Below, in pieces: positions 23,855 to 30,525 of a DNA stretch of 41,394 nucleotides. Numbering within the stretch: position 1 is the first letter of the stretch; each line of letters begins with the position of its first letter. A model generated the notes under the pieces. The model had not been told where the DNA came from, searched no databases, and saw nothing but the letters and a program-made list of their open reading frames with translations. The position numbers and the translations under genes were made by a program. Source of the stretch: a virus; the IMG/VR virus record IMGVR_UViG_3300046642_000199, positions 1-41,394 of that record, one strand, 5' to 3'.

Positions 23855-24504
23855 GCTGCTTCTCCTTTGGATTTCCGGAATTCCTGCCGATCAAGGAACC
23901 ATTTCAGCCCCCGCTCGCAGACTGAGATTTCGCGCTTGATGGCCAGGCGCTCTTGGTTCGCTTCTTCGTGGGTGGAACGGAGGGCTTTCTCCATATCGCT
24001 GCGGGTTGCGCTGTTCAGGAAGAACTCTTCGATGATGTGGCCGATCGGCCGCACCCAATCCATGTCGTCGGGCTGCACAGCAGCTCTGATCAGGCTCCAA
24101 GCCGGTATCCCTAATTGGTCACGGACCAAGCGATGGAGATCTCCGGGAGAAATATTGCTGTGCCAGCCATTAGCGCCGCGAACATGCATGCCGCAGTTGC
24201 AGAGGCTCGTCATGTCGGATTCAGGCTTGCCGAACAGGAATACAACTTCTCTTCCAGTTCGCTCCATTACCGCATCCGCTTTCTTGATCTCTTCTTCGGT
24301 CGGCCAGTCACCCTTCACTTCCAAATAGATGCCGACGTTAGGCAGCCAAAAGTCAGGAAGGTAGAAGCCTTCGTCCACGCGGATCAGGTCCGGCTCGTAC
24401 AGGTAGAAAATGTCCGCCGCATCCAGCACGCGAGCCCACAGCAACTCGGTGTAGGAGCGGAGCCTGTAACCGTTGTGGTGGTAAACCGTTCTGCGCTCTC
24501 TCAT
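23851..24504 (-). CDS. PD-(D/E)XK nuclease-like protein
   Basis: 217 residues. N-terminal 70 residues show the full motif: Glu20 in SYTELLWARVL, Asp51 in FYLPDFWLP and Glu62/Lys64 in IYLEVKG. This is the TnsA/very-short-patch-type restriction fold. The C-terminal two-thirds is unusual: it includes a CNCG motif and a helical extension (LNSATRSDMEKALRSTHEEAN). Adjacent to DnaB helicase, sharing a base with it, so a role in replication-associated DNA processing or host DNA cleavage is possible. Confidence 0.72.
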   Translation of the reverse strand: MRERRTVYHHNGYRLRSYTELLWARVLDAADIFYLYEPDLIRVDEGFYLPDFWLPNVGIYLEVKGDWPTEEEIKKADAVMERTGREVVFLFGKPESDMTSLCNCGMHVRGANGWHSNISPGDLHRLVRDQLGIPAWSLIRAAVQPDDMDWVRPIGHIIEEFFLNSATRSDMEKALRSTHEEANQERLAIKREISVCERGLKWFLDRQEFRKSKGEAA

Positions 24505-25844
24505 CAGAAGTTCACCGACACGACGTTGCTAACGCACGCATGATTGGCCAATGGGAGGAAGCGGGAGCGGTTGCCCTGGAACGCGACCGGCACCATCCCG
24601 ATTTCGCCATCGCGGTTCTTGCGGATCAGGATCTCGGCAATGCCTTTATCCAAGGTGTTTGGGTGGTACACCTCGTCGCGGTAGACGAACATCACGATGT
24701 CGGCATCCTGCTCAATGGCCCCTGACTCGCGGAGATCGCTCAGCACCGGACGTTTGTCAGGTCGCGATTCGCAGCCGCGGTTGAGCTGGGAGAGAACGAT
24801 CACCGGGCAGTCGAGTTCGCGGGCCAGCAGCTTGATCTGGCGCGACATGGCGGTGACATCTTCGGTCCGGCCGTTTCCGTCACCCTCAACCAATCCGAGA
24901 TAGTCGATGACTGCCAAGCCGAGGCCGCCCATGCGATGGGACTGGCGACGGGCGATCGAGCGGATGCGGGGCATCGTCATCACCGGAACGTCAGATACCG
25001 CGATTGGCGCGTCCCGCAACCGCAGCGCCGCGGTAGCCAACTCTGCCGAGTTATCGCTCGAGCAGACGCCTGTCTTGAGCGCTGGCAGCGGTATGCCACC
25101 TACGGCCGCGAGTAATCGGTCCATGAGCTGGGTCTTGCTCATCTCCAGGCTTATGACGAGAACTGGCTTCTGCTGGTTGATGGCGACGTCTGCGGCGATG
25201 TTCATGGCCAAGGTAGTCTTGCCCATCGCGGGTCGGCCGGCGATGACGATCATCTGGCCTGACTTCAGGCCCTGCGTGTAACCATCAAGGTCTGGCAGTC
25301 CGGAGCCCAGCCCATCCATGACGATGCCTTGCTCGAAGCGATCGAGACGCGACTGCAGGATCTCAATGTGTTCGGCAAGGATGTCGCCAATCATCTGGCA
25401 CTCGCCGTCGCTTCCGCTGGAGTCAAGCCCCAGCACGATGGACTGGACCTGCGAGATCTTGTCCTCGACGCCGCCGTCTTCATGCGCGACCTCGTTGATG
25501 CGATCCGCCGCGGCGGACATCAGACGGCACACGGCCCGGTCACGGATGATCTGCGCGTAGGCCTTCGCATTCGCAACGCTGGGAGTGTTGGCCTGAATCT
25601 CACCAGCGTAAGCCAGCACCCGGGTTCCGCTCGGTAGCTCTGAGCGGCGATCGCTGAGTGTAATCACGTCGATCGGGTGGCCATCGGAATGCAGCTCGAG
25701 GATCAGCCGGTACAGGTCCGCGTTGTCCTCCCACGCAAACGCCGCCGCCGCTAAACCATCACTCAGGACGTCGATCAGATGAGGCTGACGGATCATCGCA
25801 CCGAGAACGCCATGCTCTGCTTCCAAGCTCTGAAGTTGGATCAT
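24504..25844 (-). CDS. dnaB: Replicative DNA helicase, DnaB type
   Basis: 446 residues. The N-terminal domain (LEAEHGVLGAMIRQP) is followed by a RecA-like ATPase with Walker A GRPAMGKTT (203-211), Walker B LAVIDYLGL (310-318), LSQLNRGCESR (351-361) and DLRESGAIEQDADIV (370-384). These are the DnaB motifs H1 to H4. It unwinds DNA at the phage fork and takes the place of host DnaB. It overlaps the O-like initiator gene by 4 bases, giving an initiator-helicase module. Confidence 0.95.
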   Translation of the reverse strand: MIQLQSLEAEHGVLGAMIRQPHLIDVLSDGLAAAAFAWEDNADLYRLILELHSDGHPIDVITLSDRRSELPSGTRVLAYAGEIQANTPSVANAKAYAQIIRDRAVCRLMSAAADRINEVAHEDGGVEDKISQVQSIVLGLDSSGSDGECQMIGDILAEHIEILQSRLDRFEQGIVMDGLGSGLPDLDGYTQGLKSGQMIVIAGRPAMGKTTLAMNIAADVAINQQKPVLVISLEMSKTQLMDRLLAAVGGIPLPALKTGVCSSDNSAELATAALRLRDAPIAVSDVPVMTMPRIRSIARRQSHRMGGLGLAVIDYLGLVEGDGNGRTEDVTAMSRQIKLLARELDCPVIVLSQLNRGCESRPDKRPVLSDLRESGAIEQDADIVMFVYRDEVYHPNTLDKGIAEILIRKNRDGEIGMVPVAFQGNRSRFLPLANHACVSNVVSVNF

Positions 25845-26794
25845 TGCGCAGCCTCCGATATTTCGCGGAAGACAGCGCGACTGACCAGGGCCTCAAGCCT
25901 TGGCGCGACGTTTTGACCGCGAAAGAAAACCTGATTGCGACTGTTTGCCTTCTGGAAGAACCCGAGCCAGAAGTTCTGGCCGCTCTGGTGATCTGGCGAT
26001 TCGTTCCAGCGCTCAACAATCATCGAGCGCAACACCTTGTCGCTCGGCACTGTTACGGTCGGCAGGTTTGGGCAGACTTTGTGATATAGGGCGATGATCT
26101 GATCCACTGGCACATTGGATTCATCGACGCTGCCAGGCTTCTTGTGAGCGCGACCAAGCCAGTTGACCAGAAACTTGCGCCAGTCCTTCTTGGCTGGGCT
26201 CCCACTTGCCCATGCCGCGGCGCGAGCTATTTCCGCTTCCACATCAACTGGTGCGTATGCCGAAGACCATTTGGTAATCAGGTCATCTGACACGCTGAAA
26301 TCTTCGCCATTGAACTCAACAAAGGAGGCCGCACTGCTGGGCGCGACAGCGCCATGCTCTCTCTTTGTATTACCTAAGATCTTTGTATTACTCCCCGTAA
26401 CCTTTCCGAGAGGGGGTTCGTAACCTTTCCGAGAGGGGTTCGCCTCTTTTCCGAGAGGGGTATGGAAGTTTTCGAGAGGGGTCAATATGCGCAACTGGCG
26501 TTCTACTATCCGGTTACCTTCACGGATAAGATTGATACTGAGGATGCCGTCGCGAACAAGATCATTGATAATGTTTGAAACGCGCTTCACCGACAGGTCA
26601 AAGAACTTGGCAAAGTGCGCATTGGAGGCGTAGCAGCCCCGGTCATCGCTCTCAAGACTGCTGATCTCGACCAGCATCACTTTGTCGGTGATAGACAGCT
26701 CTCGATTCATCCAAAGGTCTGCGGGGATCCACACACCTTTGAATTTTCGAGGCAGGCTATTCAGGGCCTGTACAACTTCATTTGAGTTATGCAT
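25841..26794 (-). CDS. Replication initiator, lambda O-like with embedded origin
   Basis: 317 residues from ATG 26794 (GTG at 26806 is an alternative). N-terminal ~100 residues form a winged helix (FKGVWIPADLWMNRELSITD, then FDLSVKRVSNIINDLVRDG), as in phage O-type initiators. Residues ~108-135 are encoded by tandem 13-bp iterons (see separate entry). The C-terminal part is helical with WRKFLVNWLGRAHKK and WNESPDHQSGQNFWLGFFQK. Directly upstream of the helicase gene. The O/P-like arrangement and the embedded repeats make initiation the likely function. Confidence 0.78.
   Translation of the reverse strand: MHNSNEVVQALNSLPRKFKGVWIPADLWMNRELSITDKVMLVEISSLESDDRGCYASNAHFAKFFDLSVKRVSNIINDLVRDGILSINLIREGNRIVERQLRILTPLENFHTPLGKEANPSRKGYEPPLGKVTGSNTKILGNTKREHGAVAPSSAASFVEFNGEDFSVSDDLITKWSSAYAPVDVEAEIARAAAWASGSPAKKDWRKFLVNWLGRAHKKPGSVDESNVPVDQIIALYHKVCPNLPTVTVPSDKVLRSMIVERWNESPDHQSGQNFWLGFFQKANSRNQVFFRGQNVAPRLEALVSRAVFREISEAAQ
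26363..26481. other. Probable phage replication origin (iterons plus AT-rich repeat)
   Basis: Four copies of TTTCCGAGAGGGG start at 26403, 26426, 26448 and 26469 (the last with one C to T change), spaced 23, 22 and 21 bp. To their left lies a direct repeat CTTTGTATTAC at 26363 and 26381, 18 bp apart, within an AT-richer stretch. Because the spacings are not multiples of three, the iterons fall in different codon frames, so DNA sequence, not peptide, is conserved. The arrangement matches lambda ori inside gene O. Confidence 0.75.
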
Positions 26795-26827
26795 AATCCA
26801 GCTCACAGAGTTGCTTCAAATGCAATG

Positions 26828-26859
26828 AAAGAAACCGGGATTGCGCCCCGGTTTTTTTT
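26828..26859. terminator. Possible bidirectional terminator upstream of the initiator gene
   Basis: AACCGGG-ATTGCGC-CCCGGTT with eight T on the plus-strand side. On the minus strand the same stem is followed by TCTTTC, so it may terminate leftward transcripts partially. It lies between the gene ending at 26882 and the initiator start. Confidence 0.6.
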
Positions 26860-26881
26860 CGCCTGCGATTTGGTGTTCCAT

Positions 26882-27130
26882 CTATTCGAGGTCTTCATCA
26901 GCCCCTCCCCTTGCCTTTTCAGGCCCTTTTGAGTCCCGCTTGGGGTCTCGTTTCGTTACTGGAAGGAGTCGAATTTTTTTCGCTCCCTTTGGCCTGGTCT
27001 TCTCGATCAGCGCTTCTCTTCCCAAGCGTGCTGCGTATTCCTCTGGCGTGATTCCTTCTTGTTTTGCCAGTCGCTCGAGCTTTTCGTAGAGCTGCCAATC
27101 GATTCCGTGGCAGATCATGTTTTCAGGCAC
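26882..27130 (-). CDS. Hypothetical basic protein
   Basis: 82 residues from GTG 27130, which has AAAGGAG six bases upstream; an ATG at 27118 is an alternative. The N-terminal half is helical (DWQLYEKLERLAKQEGITPEEYAARLGREAL), consistent with a ribbon-helix-helix or similar DNA-binding element. The C-terminal 35 residues are basic and Pro/Gly-rich. Located in the Cro-initiator interval, where lambda-type phages carry regulators. Function unknown. Confidence 0.6.
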   Translation of the reverse strand: MPENMICHGIDWQLYEKLERLAKQEGITPEEYAARLGREALIEKTRPKGAKKIRLLPVTKRDPKRDSKGPEKARGGADEDLE

Positions 27131-27150
27131 GGAGTGCTCCTTTAGGGACT

Positions 27151-27342
27151 TCAGCCCATGTTGCGTTGAGCGGTAACATCCTGTTCCACGATGCTCTCCA
27201 GCTTTTCCTCGACGCACATGCGCACGAAGACGGCGAGCTGAAGCTTGTGTAGACGTGCTACTGCTTTCAGCGCTTCGTAGGTCTCGTCGTCATAGCGAGA
27301 CTTGATTTCCCGATCCTTCAGGTGACGGTTGTTGTCGTACAT
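27151..27342 (-). CDS. Small ribbon-helix-helix-like regulator
   Basis: 63 residues. Contains SRYDDETYEALKAVARLHKLQLAVFVRMCVEEKL, a strand followed by two helices, fitting an Arc/MetJ-like fold. The gene is just downstream of cro in the leftward operon, so it could be a CII-like or ancillary early regulator. Function inferred from fold pattern only. Confidence 0.55.
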   Translation of the reverse strand: MYDNNRHLKDREIKSRYDDETYEALKAVARLHKLQLAVFVRMCVEEKLESIVEQDVTAQRNMG

Positions 27343-27371
27343 ATTGGTGGTGCTCCTGGCTATCGAATGGG

Positions 27372-27566
27372 TTAGGCAGCAGGGGTAAGGAAGCGCATGG
27401 CATCTTCGGATGCCTTGAGTGCGCCGCCGGTGATCGCCTGCAACTGAAGCTGGCGAAGGGGAGGCACCGATTCAGGCCACTGAGAAACCGCTCCAGGGCT
27501 AATGCCCAGAGCCTCAGCAACCTTACTGACGCCTTTGAAGTGGTTTAAAACCTCAGTCTTTTTCAT
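27372..27566 (-). CDS. cro: Cro-like repressor
   Basis: 64 residues, first gene of the leftward operon and divergent from cI. HTH at about residues 13-32 (VSKVAEALGISPGAVSQW), and the MKKTEVLNHF start matches Cro proteins of Pseudomonas phages. It is expected to bind the operators between cro and cI, favouring the lytic state. The ATG is 23 bases downstream of the candidate leftward -10. Confidence 0.88.
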   Translation of the reverse strand: MKKTEVLNHFKGVSKVAEALGISPGAVSQWPESVPPLRQLQLQAITGGALKASEDAMRFLTPAA

Positions 27567-27590
27567 AAGTGCTCCACTTAGTTTGGTTGA

Positions 27591-27619
27591 ATTTAAGCAT
27601 GCTTAATGAGCAAGCGCAA
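27591..27619 (-). promoter_or_regulatory. Leftward early promoter
   Basis: Minus strand TTGCGC (-35), 17-bp spacer, TTAAAT (-10). The 14-bp operator at 27593-27606 covers the -10. It reads toward cro and the replication genes. Confidence 0.6.
27593..27606. promoter_or_regulatory. Operator O1 (left cluster)
   Basis: Perfect 14-bp palindrome TTAAGCATGCTTAA overlapping the leftward -10. Same half-site, TTAAGC, as the five other sites around cI. Confidence 0.8.
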
Positions 27620-27624
27620 GACGG

Positions 27625-27638
27625 CACTGCATGCTTAA
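27625..27638. promoter_or_regulatory. Operator O2 (left cluster, weak half)
   Basis: CACTGCATGCTTAA; the right half matches the consensus GCTTAA, the left half is degenerate. Centre about 32 bp from O1. Confidence 0.5.
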
Positions 27639-27649
27639 CCTCGACGGAA

Positions 27650-27663
27650 TTAAGCTCGCTTAA
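27650..27663. promoter_or_regulatory. Operator O3 (left cluster)
   Basis: TTAAGC-TC-GCTTAA with both half-sites intact, 20 bp before the cI start codon. Placement suggests autoregulation of cI. Confidence 0.75.
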
Positions 27664-27683
27664 CTTTTTTCTAGGGCTTGCAA

Positions 27684-28412
27684 ATGAATTTTTTCGGACG
27701 AGATGTTTCAGAGCCTGCCGGTCGGCATGAGCGGGTGGCATTGGCGATCGAGCACAGCAAGCTCTCTAAAAGCGAGATGGCGAAGCGCTGCGGTGTGTCC
27801 CCATCCGCCGTTACTCAGTGGACGACTGGCGAAACCGCATCTATAAAACCAGAGAACCTTTTCGCACTGGCTTCAGAGTCAGGAGTTAGCGCAAGGTGGA
27901 TCGCGACTGGTGAGGGAGTCCCGGAACCATTCACTCCGGGGCAAAATGTTATTGCGTGGGAAGCGCCTGAGGATCTTCCAAATGACCAGTTCATTATCGT
28001 GCCTCGCATTGAGGTGAGATTTGCAGCAGGGACGGGAGAAATGGTGATAGAGGAAGTGCACCAGGATCAGGGAAACGCATATCGGATGGATTGGATTAGG
28101 CGAAAGCGGCTGAACCCCAAGAATCTTTCAGACTTCATAATCACTGGCGAATCGATGGAGCCAACACTCCCGGAGGGATCCAAGGTCACACTTGACTTAA
28201 GCAACACCGCAATTCAGGACGGTAAGGTTTATGGGATCCGGTACGGCAACGAATTGCGTATCAAGCGGCTATATAAGAGATTCGACGGAGGCCTTATCAT
28301 TCGCTCCGACAATTCCTCGAAGAATCCAGATGAAAGTCTGAACCCTGACCAGCTTGAGCATGTATCCGTCATCGGGAGATACGTAGCCCACAGTTTCGAC
28401 GGAGACATCTAA
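27684..28412 (+). CDS. cI: CI-like repressor with S24 peptidase domain
   Basis: 242 residues from ATG 27684, with AGGG seven bases upstream. N-terminal HTH (residues ~20-50: IEHSKLSKSEMAKRCGVS) binds operators. The C-terminal LexA/CI-type domain has Ser157 in GESMEPT and Lys194 in LRIKRLY, the autoproteolysis pair, and a candidate cleavage site Ala115-Gly116 in FAAGTGE. RecA-stimulated self-cleavage during SOS would derepress both outward promoters. It is flanked by operator clusters on both sides and ends at a strong terminator. Confidence 0.92.
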   Translation: MNFFGRDVSEPAGRHERVALAIEHSKLSKSEMAKRCGVSPSAVTQWTTGETASIKPENLFALASESGVSARWIATGEGVPEPFTPGQNVIAWEAPEDLPNDQFIIVPRIEVRFAAGTGEMVIEEVHQDQGNAYRMDWIRRKRLNPKNLSDFIITGESMEPTLPEGSKVTLDLSNTAIQDGKVYGIRYGNELRIKRLYKRFDGGLIIRSDNSSKNPDESLNPDQLEHVSVIGRYVAHSFDGDI

Positions 28413-28440
28413 ACCGAACGTCTAATAGATTTGTCACTGA

Positions 28441-28464
28441 AGCCCGCCTAGCGCGGGCTTTTTG
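28441..28464 (+). terminator. Terminator of cI
   Basis: AGCCCGC-CTAGC-GCGGGCT followed by five T. Perfect 7-bp stem, 29 bases after the cI stop. It separates cI from the rightward promoter region. Confidence 0.88.
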
Positions 28465-28475
28465 TCGCATCATGA

Positions 28476-28488
28476 TTAAGCATGCTAA
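28476..28488. promoter_or_regulatory. Operator O4 (right cluster)
   Basis: TTAAGCATGCTAA, one base shorter in the right half than O1. Confidence 0.7.
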
Positions 28489-28497
28489 ATTTTTTTA

Positions 28498-28511
28498 GTA
28501 AGCATGCTTGA
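28498..28511. promoter_or_regulatory. Operator O5 (right cluster)
   Basis: GTAAGCATGCTTGA; overlaps the -35 of the rightward promoter. Shares the AAGCATGCTT core with O1. Confidence 0.72.
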
Positions 28512-28536
28512 CGCAGCCTTTTAAGCAAGCTTAAAT
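28508..28536 (+). promoter_or_regulatory. Rightward early promoter (controls DGR operon)
   Basis: TTGACG (-35), 17-bp spacer, TTAAAT (-10). O5 overlaps the -35 and O6 the -10. The -10 and spacing are the same as in the leftward promoter. It is the only strong plus-strand promoter before the DGR genes that I can see. Confidence 0.75.
28521..28534. promoter_or_regulatory. Operator O6 (right cluster)
   Basis: TTAAGC-AA-GCTTAA, perfect half-sites, overlapping the rightward -10. Confidence 0.78.
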
Positions 28537-28663
28537 GACCTCAAGCCGAACGAAACACCGGCCAGGGCCTGACAAGACCCGCCACACGACTGGTGAAGCC
28601 GCCAGATAGCCCGGGATCAGCGAAGTGATCTCCAAGCCTCCGGAAGGAGACCGACTTGAACAA

Positions 28664-28722
28664 AGCTCTTTAAGCAGAACGGAATGACAGATTTCCTCGA
28701 TGCGCTTGGCAACAGGCGCATC
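28664..28722 (+). promoter_or_regulatory. nut-like leader: boxA-like element and hairpin
   Basis: AGCTCTTTAAG at 28664-28674 matches the boxA GCTCTTTA core of rrn and lambdoid leaders. A perfect 7-bp stem GATGCGC/GCGCATC with a 10-base loop follows at 28699-28722. Position about 130 bases after the rightward start suggests antitermination control. No N-like gene was identified. Confidence 0.45.
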
Positions 28723-28748
28723 CGGAAAATCAACCGGAGGAACACAGC

Positions 28749-29021
28749 ATGCAAATCAATCAGCAGAAAACAGTGCAGGTCGACGTGACCGAGCTGCACC
28801 TGCACATCAAGGTGCGTGACGGCTTCGCTGCCGACCTCAAGGATGCGCAGGGCGAGGAAGTCGGAAGCTATGAAGGCTACGTGCCGGACTTCTTCCCGGG
28901 TGACCACTACGGCGACTACCTGATCCTGAACATCGATCTGGAAACCGGCCAGATCAAGAACTGGAAGAAGCCCACCGCCGGCGACATCGAAAAGATGCTC
29001 GCTCAAGGTGAGGTCGACTGA
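28749..29021 (+). CDS. Conserved hypothetical, first gene of rightward operon
   Basis: 90 residues, GGAGG upstream. The sequence alternates strands and acidic turns (TVQVDVTELHLHIKVRDGF, then YEGYVPDFFPGDHYGDYLIL) and ends with a helix. The form VPDFFPGDHYGDYLILNIDLETGQI resembles small phage proteins of unknown function in the same early location. Followed by a structured noncoding stretch. Confidence 0.65.
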   Translation: MQINQQKTVQVDVTELHLHIKVRDGFAADLKDAQGEEVGSYEGYVPDFFPGDHYGDYLILNIDLETGQIKNWKKPTAGDIEKMLAQGEVD

Positions 29022-29061
29022 ACAACCAGCGCCACGACAGCCTGTCGTTAACTGCCCGATC

Positions 29062-29156
29062 CTCTCTATGAGAGCGCATCGGGGTGTGATCTGAGTACCG
29101 TCTGGCTGCGTGAGAGCAATGCCAGGCAAACGTCATGCAGATCACACCCCGATGCG
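29062..29156 (+). ncRNA. Structured RNA-like element, copy 1 (upstream of DGR target 1)
   Basis: A small hairpin CTCTC-TAT-GAGAG (29062-29074) is followed by a perfect 19-bp inverted repeat: CGCATCGGGGTGTGATCTG at 29075-29093 and its complement at 29138-29156. The 44-base interior holds a further CTGGC/GCCAG hairpin (29102-29125). The same arms recur at 29916-30109. Too long and regular for chance. Function unknown; could be RNA or a DNA cruciform. No open frame of interest crosses it. Confidence 0.6.
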
Positions 29157-29290
29157 GAAGAGTACACACCGCGCAACGCGGCCACCTGCATCACCTCACC
29201 GCTAACGCAACACCCAGTCGCGCCTCCAGTAGAGAGCGACCGGATATCAGGTGGCATCTGGCTGTTTCCGGATCGCCATCTGGCTTTACA

Positions 29291-29317
29291 AATGCCTCTC
29301 AAACCCCGGGAGGCATT
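29291..29317 (+). promoter_or_regulatory. Leader hairpin upstream of DGR target 1
   Basis: AATGCCTC/GAGGCATT, perfect 8-bp stem with an 11-base loop, 32 bases before the target 1 ATG. The preceding 29157-29290 also has near-direct repeats (two copies of CATCTGGCT). Could affect translation of target 1. Confidence 0.5.
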
Positions 29318-29349
29318 CGAAAGCCACAACAACCCGACAGGAAATCAAC

Positions 29350-29829
29350 ATGAACACAGCGCAGAGTATTCAGCCACCAGCCATTGGTGAGGTTTGGCCA
29401 GGCCAAGGCGGAATTTACGCAGGCGTAATGCCTGCACGCGGTACAGAGTCGAGTTACCACCTGATCCTTGGTGATGAGTTGGGCAGTTTCGAGTGGGGTC
29501 CGTACGGCGACCTGTCGCCAGCCAGCAGCCTGATCGATGGGATGGCCAACACCGCCGCATTGGTTGATTCCGATGGTGAATACCCAGCAGCAGTTGCCGC
29601 CTACGAGCACAAGGCAGAAGGTCATGCCGACTTCTACCTTCCCGCCGCTGCCGAGCTTTATGAGATATGGCTGAACCTCAACGGTAGGCTGACTGGCTGG
29701 GTTTGGTCGAGTTCGCAGTATTCCGCCTACTTCGCCTTCCACATGGACTTCGTAGATGGCTGGCTCACCACCACCGACAAGGACTACGAGCGGCTCGTCC
29801 GCCCCGTCCGCAGATTGCCTATTCAGTAA
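29350..29829 (+). CDS. DGR target protein 1 (C-type-lectin-like, DUF1566-type)
   Basis: 159 residues, AGGA seven bases upstream. The body (IGEVWPGQGGIYAGVMP, GSFEWGPYGD, DGMANTAAL, then GHADFYLPAAAELYEIW) is closely like target 3, and the C-terminal 36 residues are encoded by variable repeat VR1 (29713-29813), reading SSSQYSAYFAFHMDF and DGWLTTTDKDYE, ending VRPVRRLPIQ. This is the CLec fold used by DGRs to display variable ligand-binding residues at the C-terminus. Variation occurs at codons with adenine in TR. It stands 8.3 kb from the template and has drifted at 8 non-adenine positions. Confidence 0.85.
   Translation: MNTAQSIQPPAIGEVWPGQGGIYAGVMPARGTESSYHLILGDELGSFEWGPYGDLSPASSLIDGMANTAALVDSDGEYPAAVAAYEHKAEGHADFYLPAAAELYEIWLNLNGRLTGWVWSSSQYSAYFAFHMDFVDGWLTTTDKDYERLVRPVRRLPIQ
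29713..29813 (+). repeat. DGR variable repeat VR1
   Basis: 101 bp aligned without gaps to TR 38125-38225. 11 differences at TR adenines and 8 at other bases; five of the latter lie in the GC-rich 3' end that acts as the initiation of mutagenic homing. Confidence 0.85.
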
Positions 29830-29880
29830 TTCATTTATTGCTTTTGATCTTCGTCGCGCGTCCGCCTGACGTAAATCGGC

Positions 29881-30109
29881 CCGATATCTCTCTAGGAAAA
29901 CTCGTTTAGAGAGGGTGCATCGGAGTGTGATCTGAACCGCCAGCAGACATTAAGGCGCTGGCAGCTAGCCGAAAAGCGAGGGTTCGCAACCTCGGGAGGA
30001 ACGCGAGACCACGACCAGGCAGTGAGAAATCACCGGAGCGTGGCTTGAGGGGGCGCACTCAGAGGCGCAAAGCGGGGCTTGCCTTCCGCGCAGATCACAC
30101 CCCCATGCA
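29881..30109 (+). ncRNA. Structured RNA-like element, copy 2 (downstream of DGR target 1)
   Basis: A CTCTCTA/TAGAGAG hairpin (29888-29913) leads into arms TGCATCGGAGTGTGATCTG (29916-29934) and their complement (30091-30109), 17 of 19 pairs. The 156-base interior holds several stems: GCCAGC/GCTGGC (29939-29962), CGA-GGTT/AACC-TCG (29977-29994), CCACG/CGTGG (30009-30043) enclosing a GTGA-GAAA-TCAC hairpin with a GNRA loop (30022-30033), and GCGG/CCGC (30072-30089). This is a multibranched design absent from copy 1. It lies just before a terminator. Function unknown. Confidence 0.62.
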
Positions 30110-30250
30110 GGTACAGCTGCAAGCGCCCGATTGGACGGCGCACGAACCTGTACGGCCACGCGGAGGATTTGCAGCCATGTAACAGACAGCCAAGCCCTCC
30201 AGCAGGAGGCAAATATCCCCTGACGTAGGGAGGTCTGCGTTAGGAAGTAA

Positions 30251-30278
30251 AGCCCGGCATACGTGCCGGGCTTTTTAT
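30251..30278 (+). terminator. Rho-independent terminator after DGR target 1 region
   Basis: AGCCCGGCA-TACG-TGCCGGGCT followed by TTTTATT. Perfect 9-bp stem. It closes the target 1/structured RNA segment. The 118-bp stretch 30279-30396 has a small TCGCT/AGCGA hairpin but no promoter I can defend, so the downstream genes need readthrough or an unseen promoter. Confidence 0.92.
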
Positions 30279-30396
30279 TGGATTCGCTCCCACAGCGAGC
30301 ACCACCATTTGAAGGCTCTATTCCGGTGTTTTCAGGCGGAATTATGCCGAAATTCAGCTATTTCAGCACCACCCCACTCCTACAGGAATAGCAGCC

Positions 30397-30525
30397 ATGA
30401 AACGCACAACCCCACCCCTCCCCCGCAAGCCCCGCCCCGACGTCCACGACTGCGCCAAGGGTCGGATGCACGACCCGGTTGCCAAGCGTGTCGTTGTCAC
30501 TATGCCAGGCGGGTATATCGCATGA
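30397..30525 (+). CDS. Short basic protein
   Basis: 42 residues, Lys/Arg/Pro-rich N-terminus (MKRTTPPLPRKPRPDVHD), then HDPVAKRVVVTMPGGYIA. AGGAATAG-type site upstream. The stop overlaps the next start (ATGA). Function unknown. Confidence 0.5.
   Translation: MKRTTPPLPRKPRPDVHDCAKGRMHDPVAKRVVVTMPGGYIA

Noticed and set aside
26403-26481. Tandem repeats suggesting a CRISPR array
   Set aside because: Repeats of 13 bp with 8-10 bp between them, inside an open gene, no cas genes; iterons fit better.
28684-28785. Short ORF (34 codons) in the rightward leader
   Set aside because: No ribosome site and it overlaps the nut-like hairpin; the next gene has a good GGAGG.
29977-29994. T-arm-like segment suggesting a tRNA
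   Set aside because: No anticodon arm, acceptor stem or CCA; it is one helix of the larger structured element.
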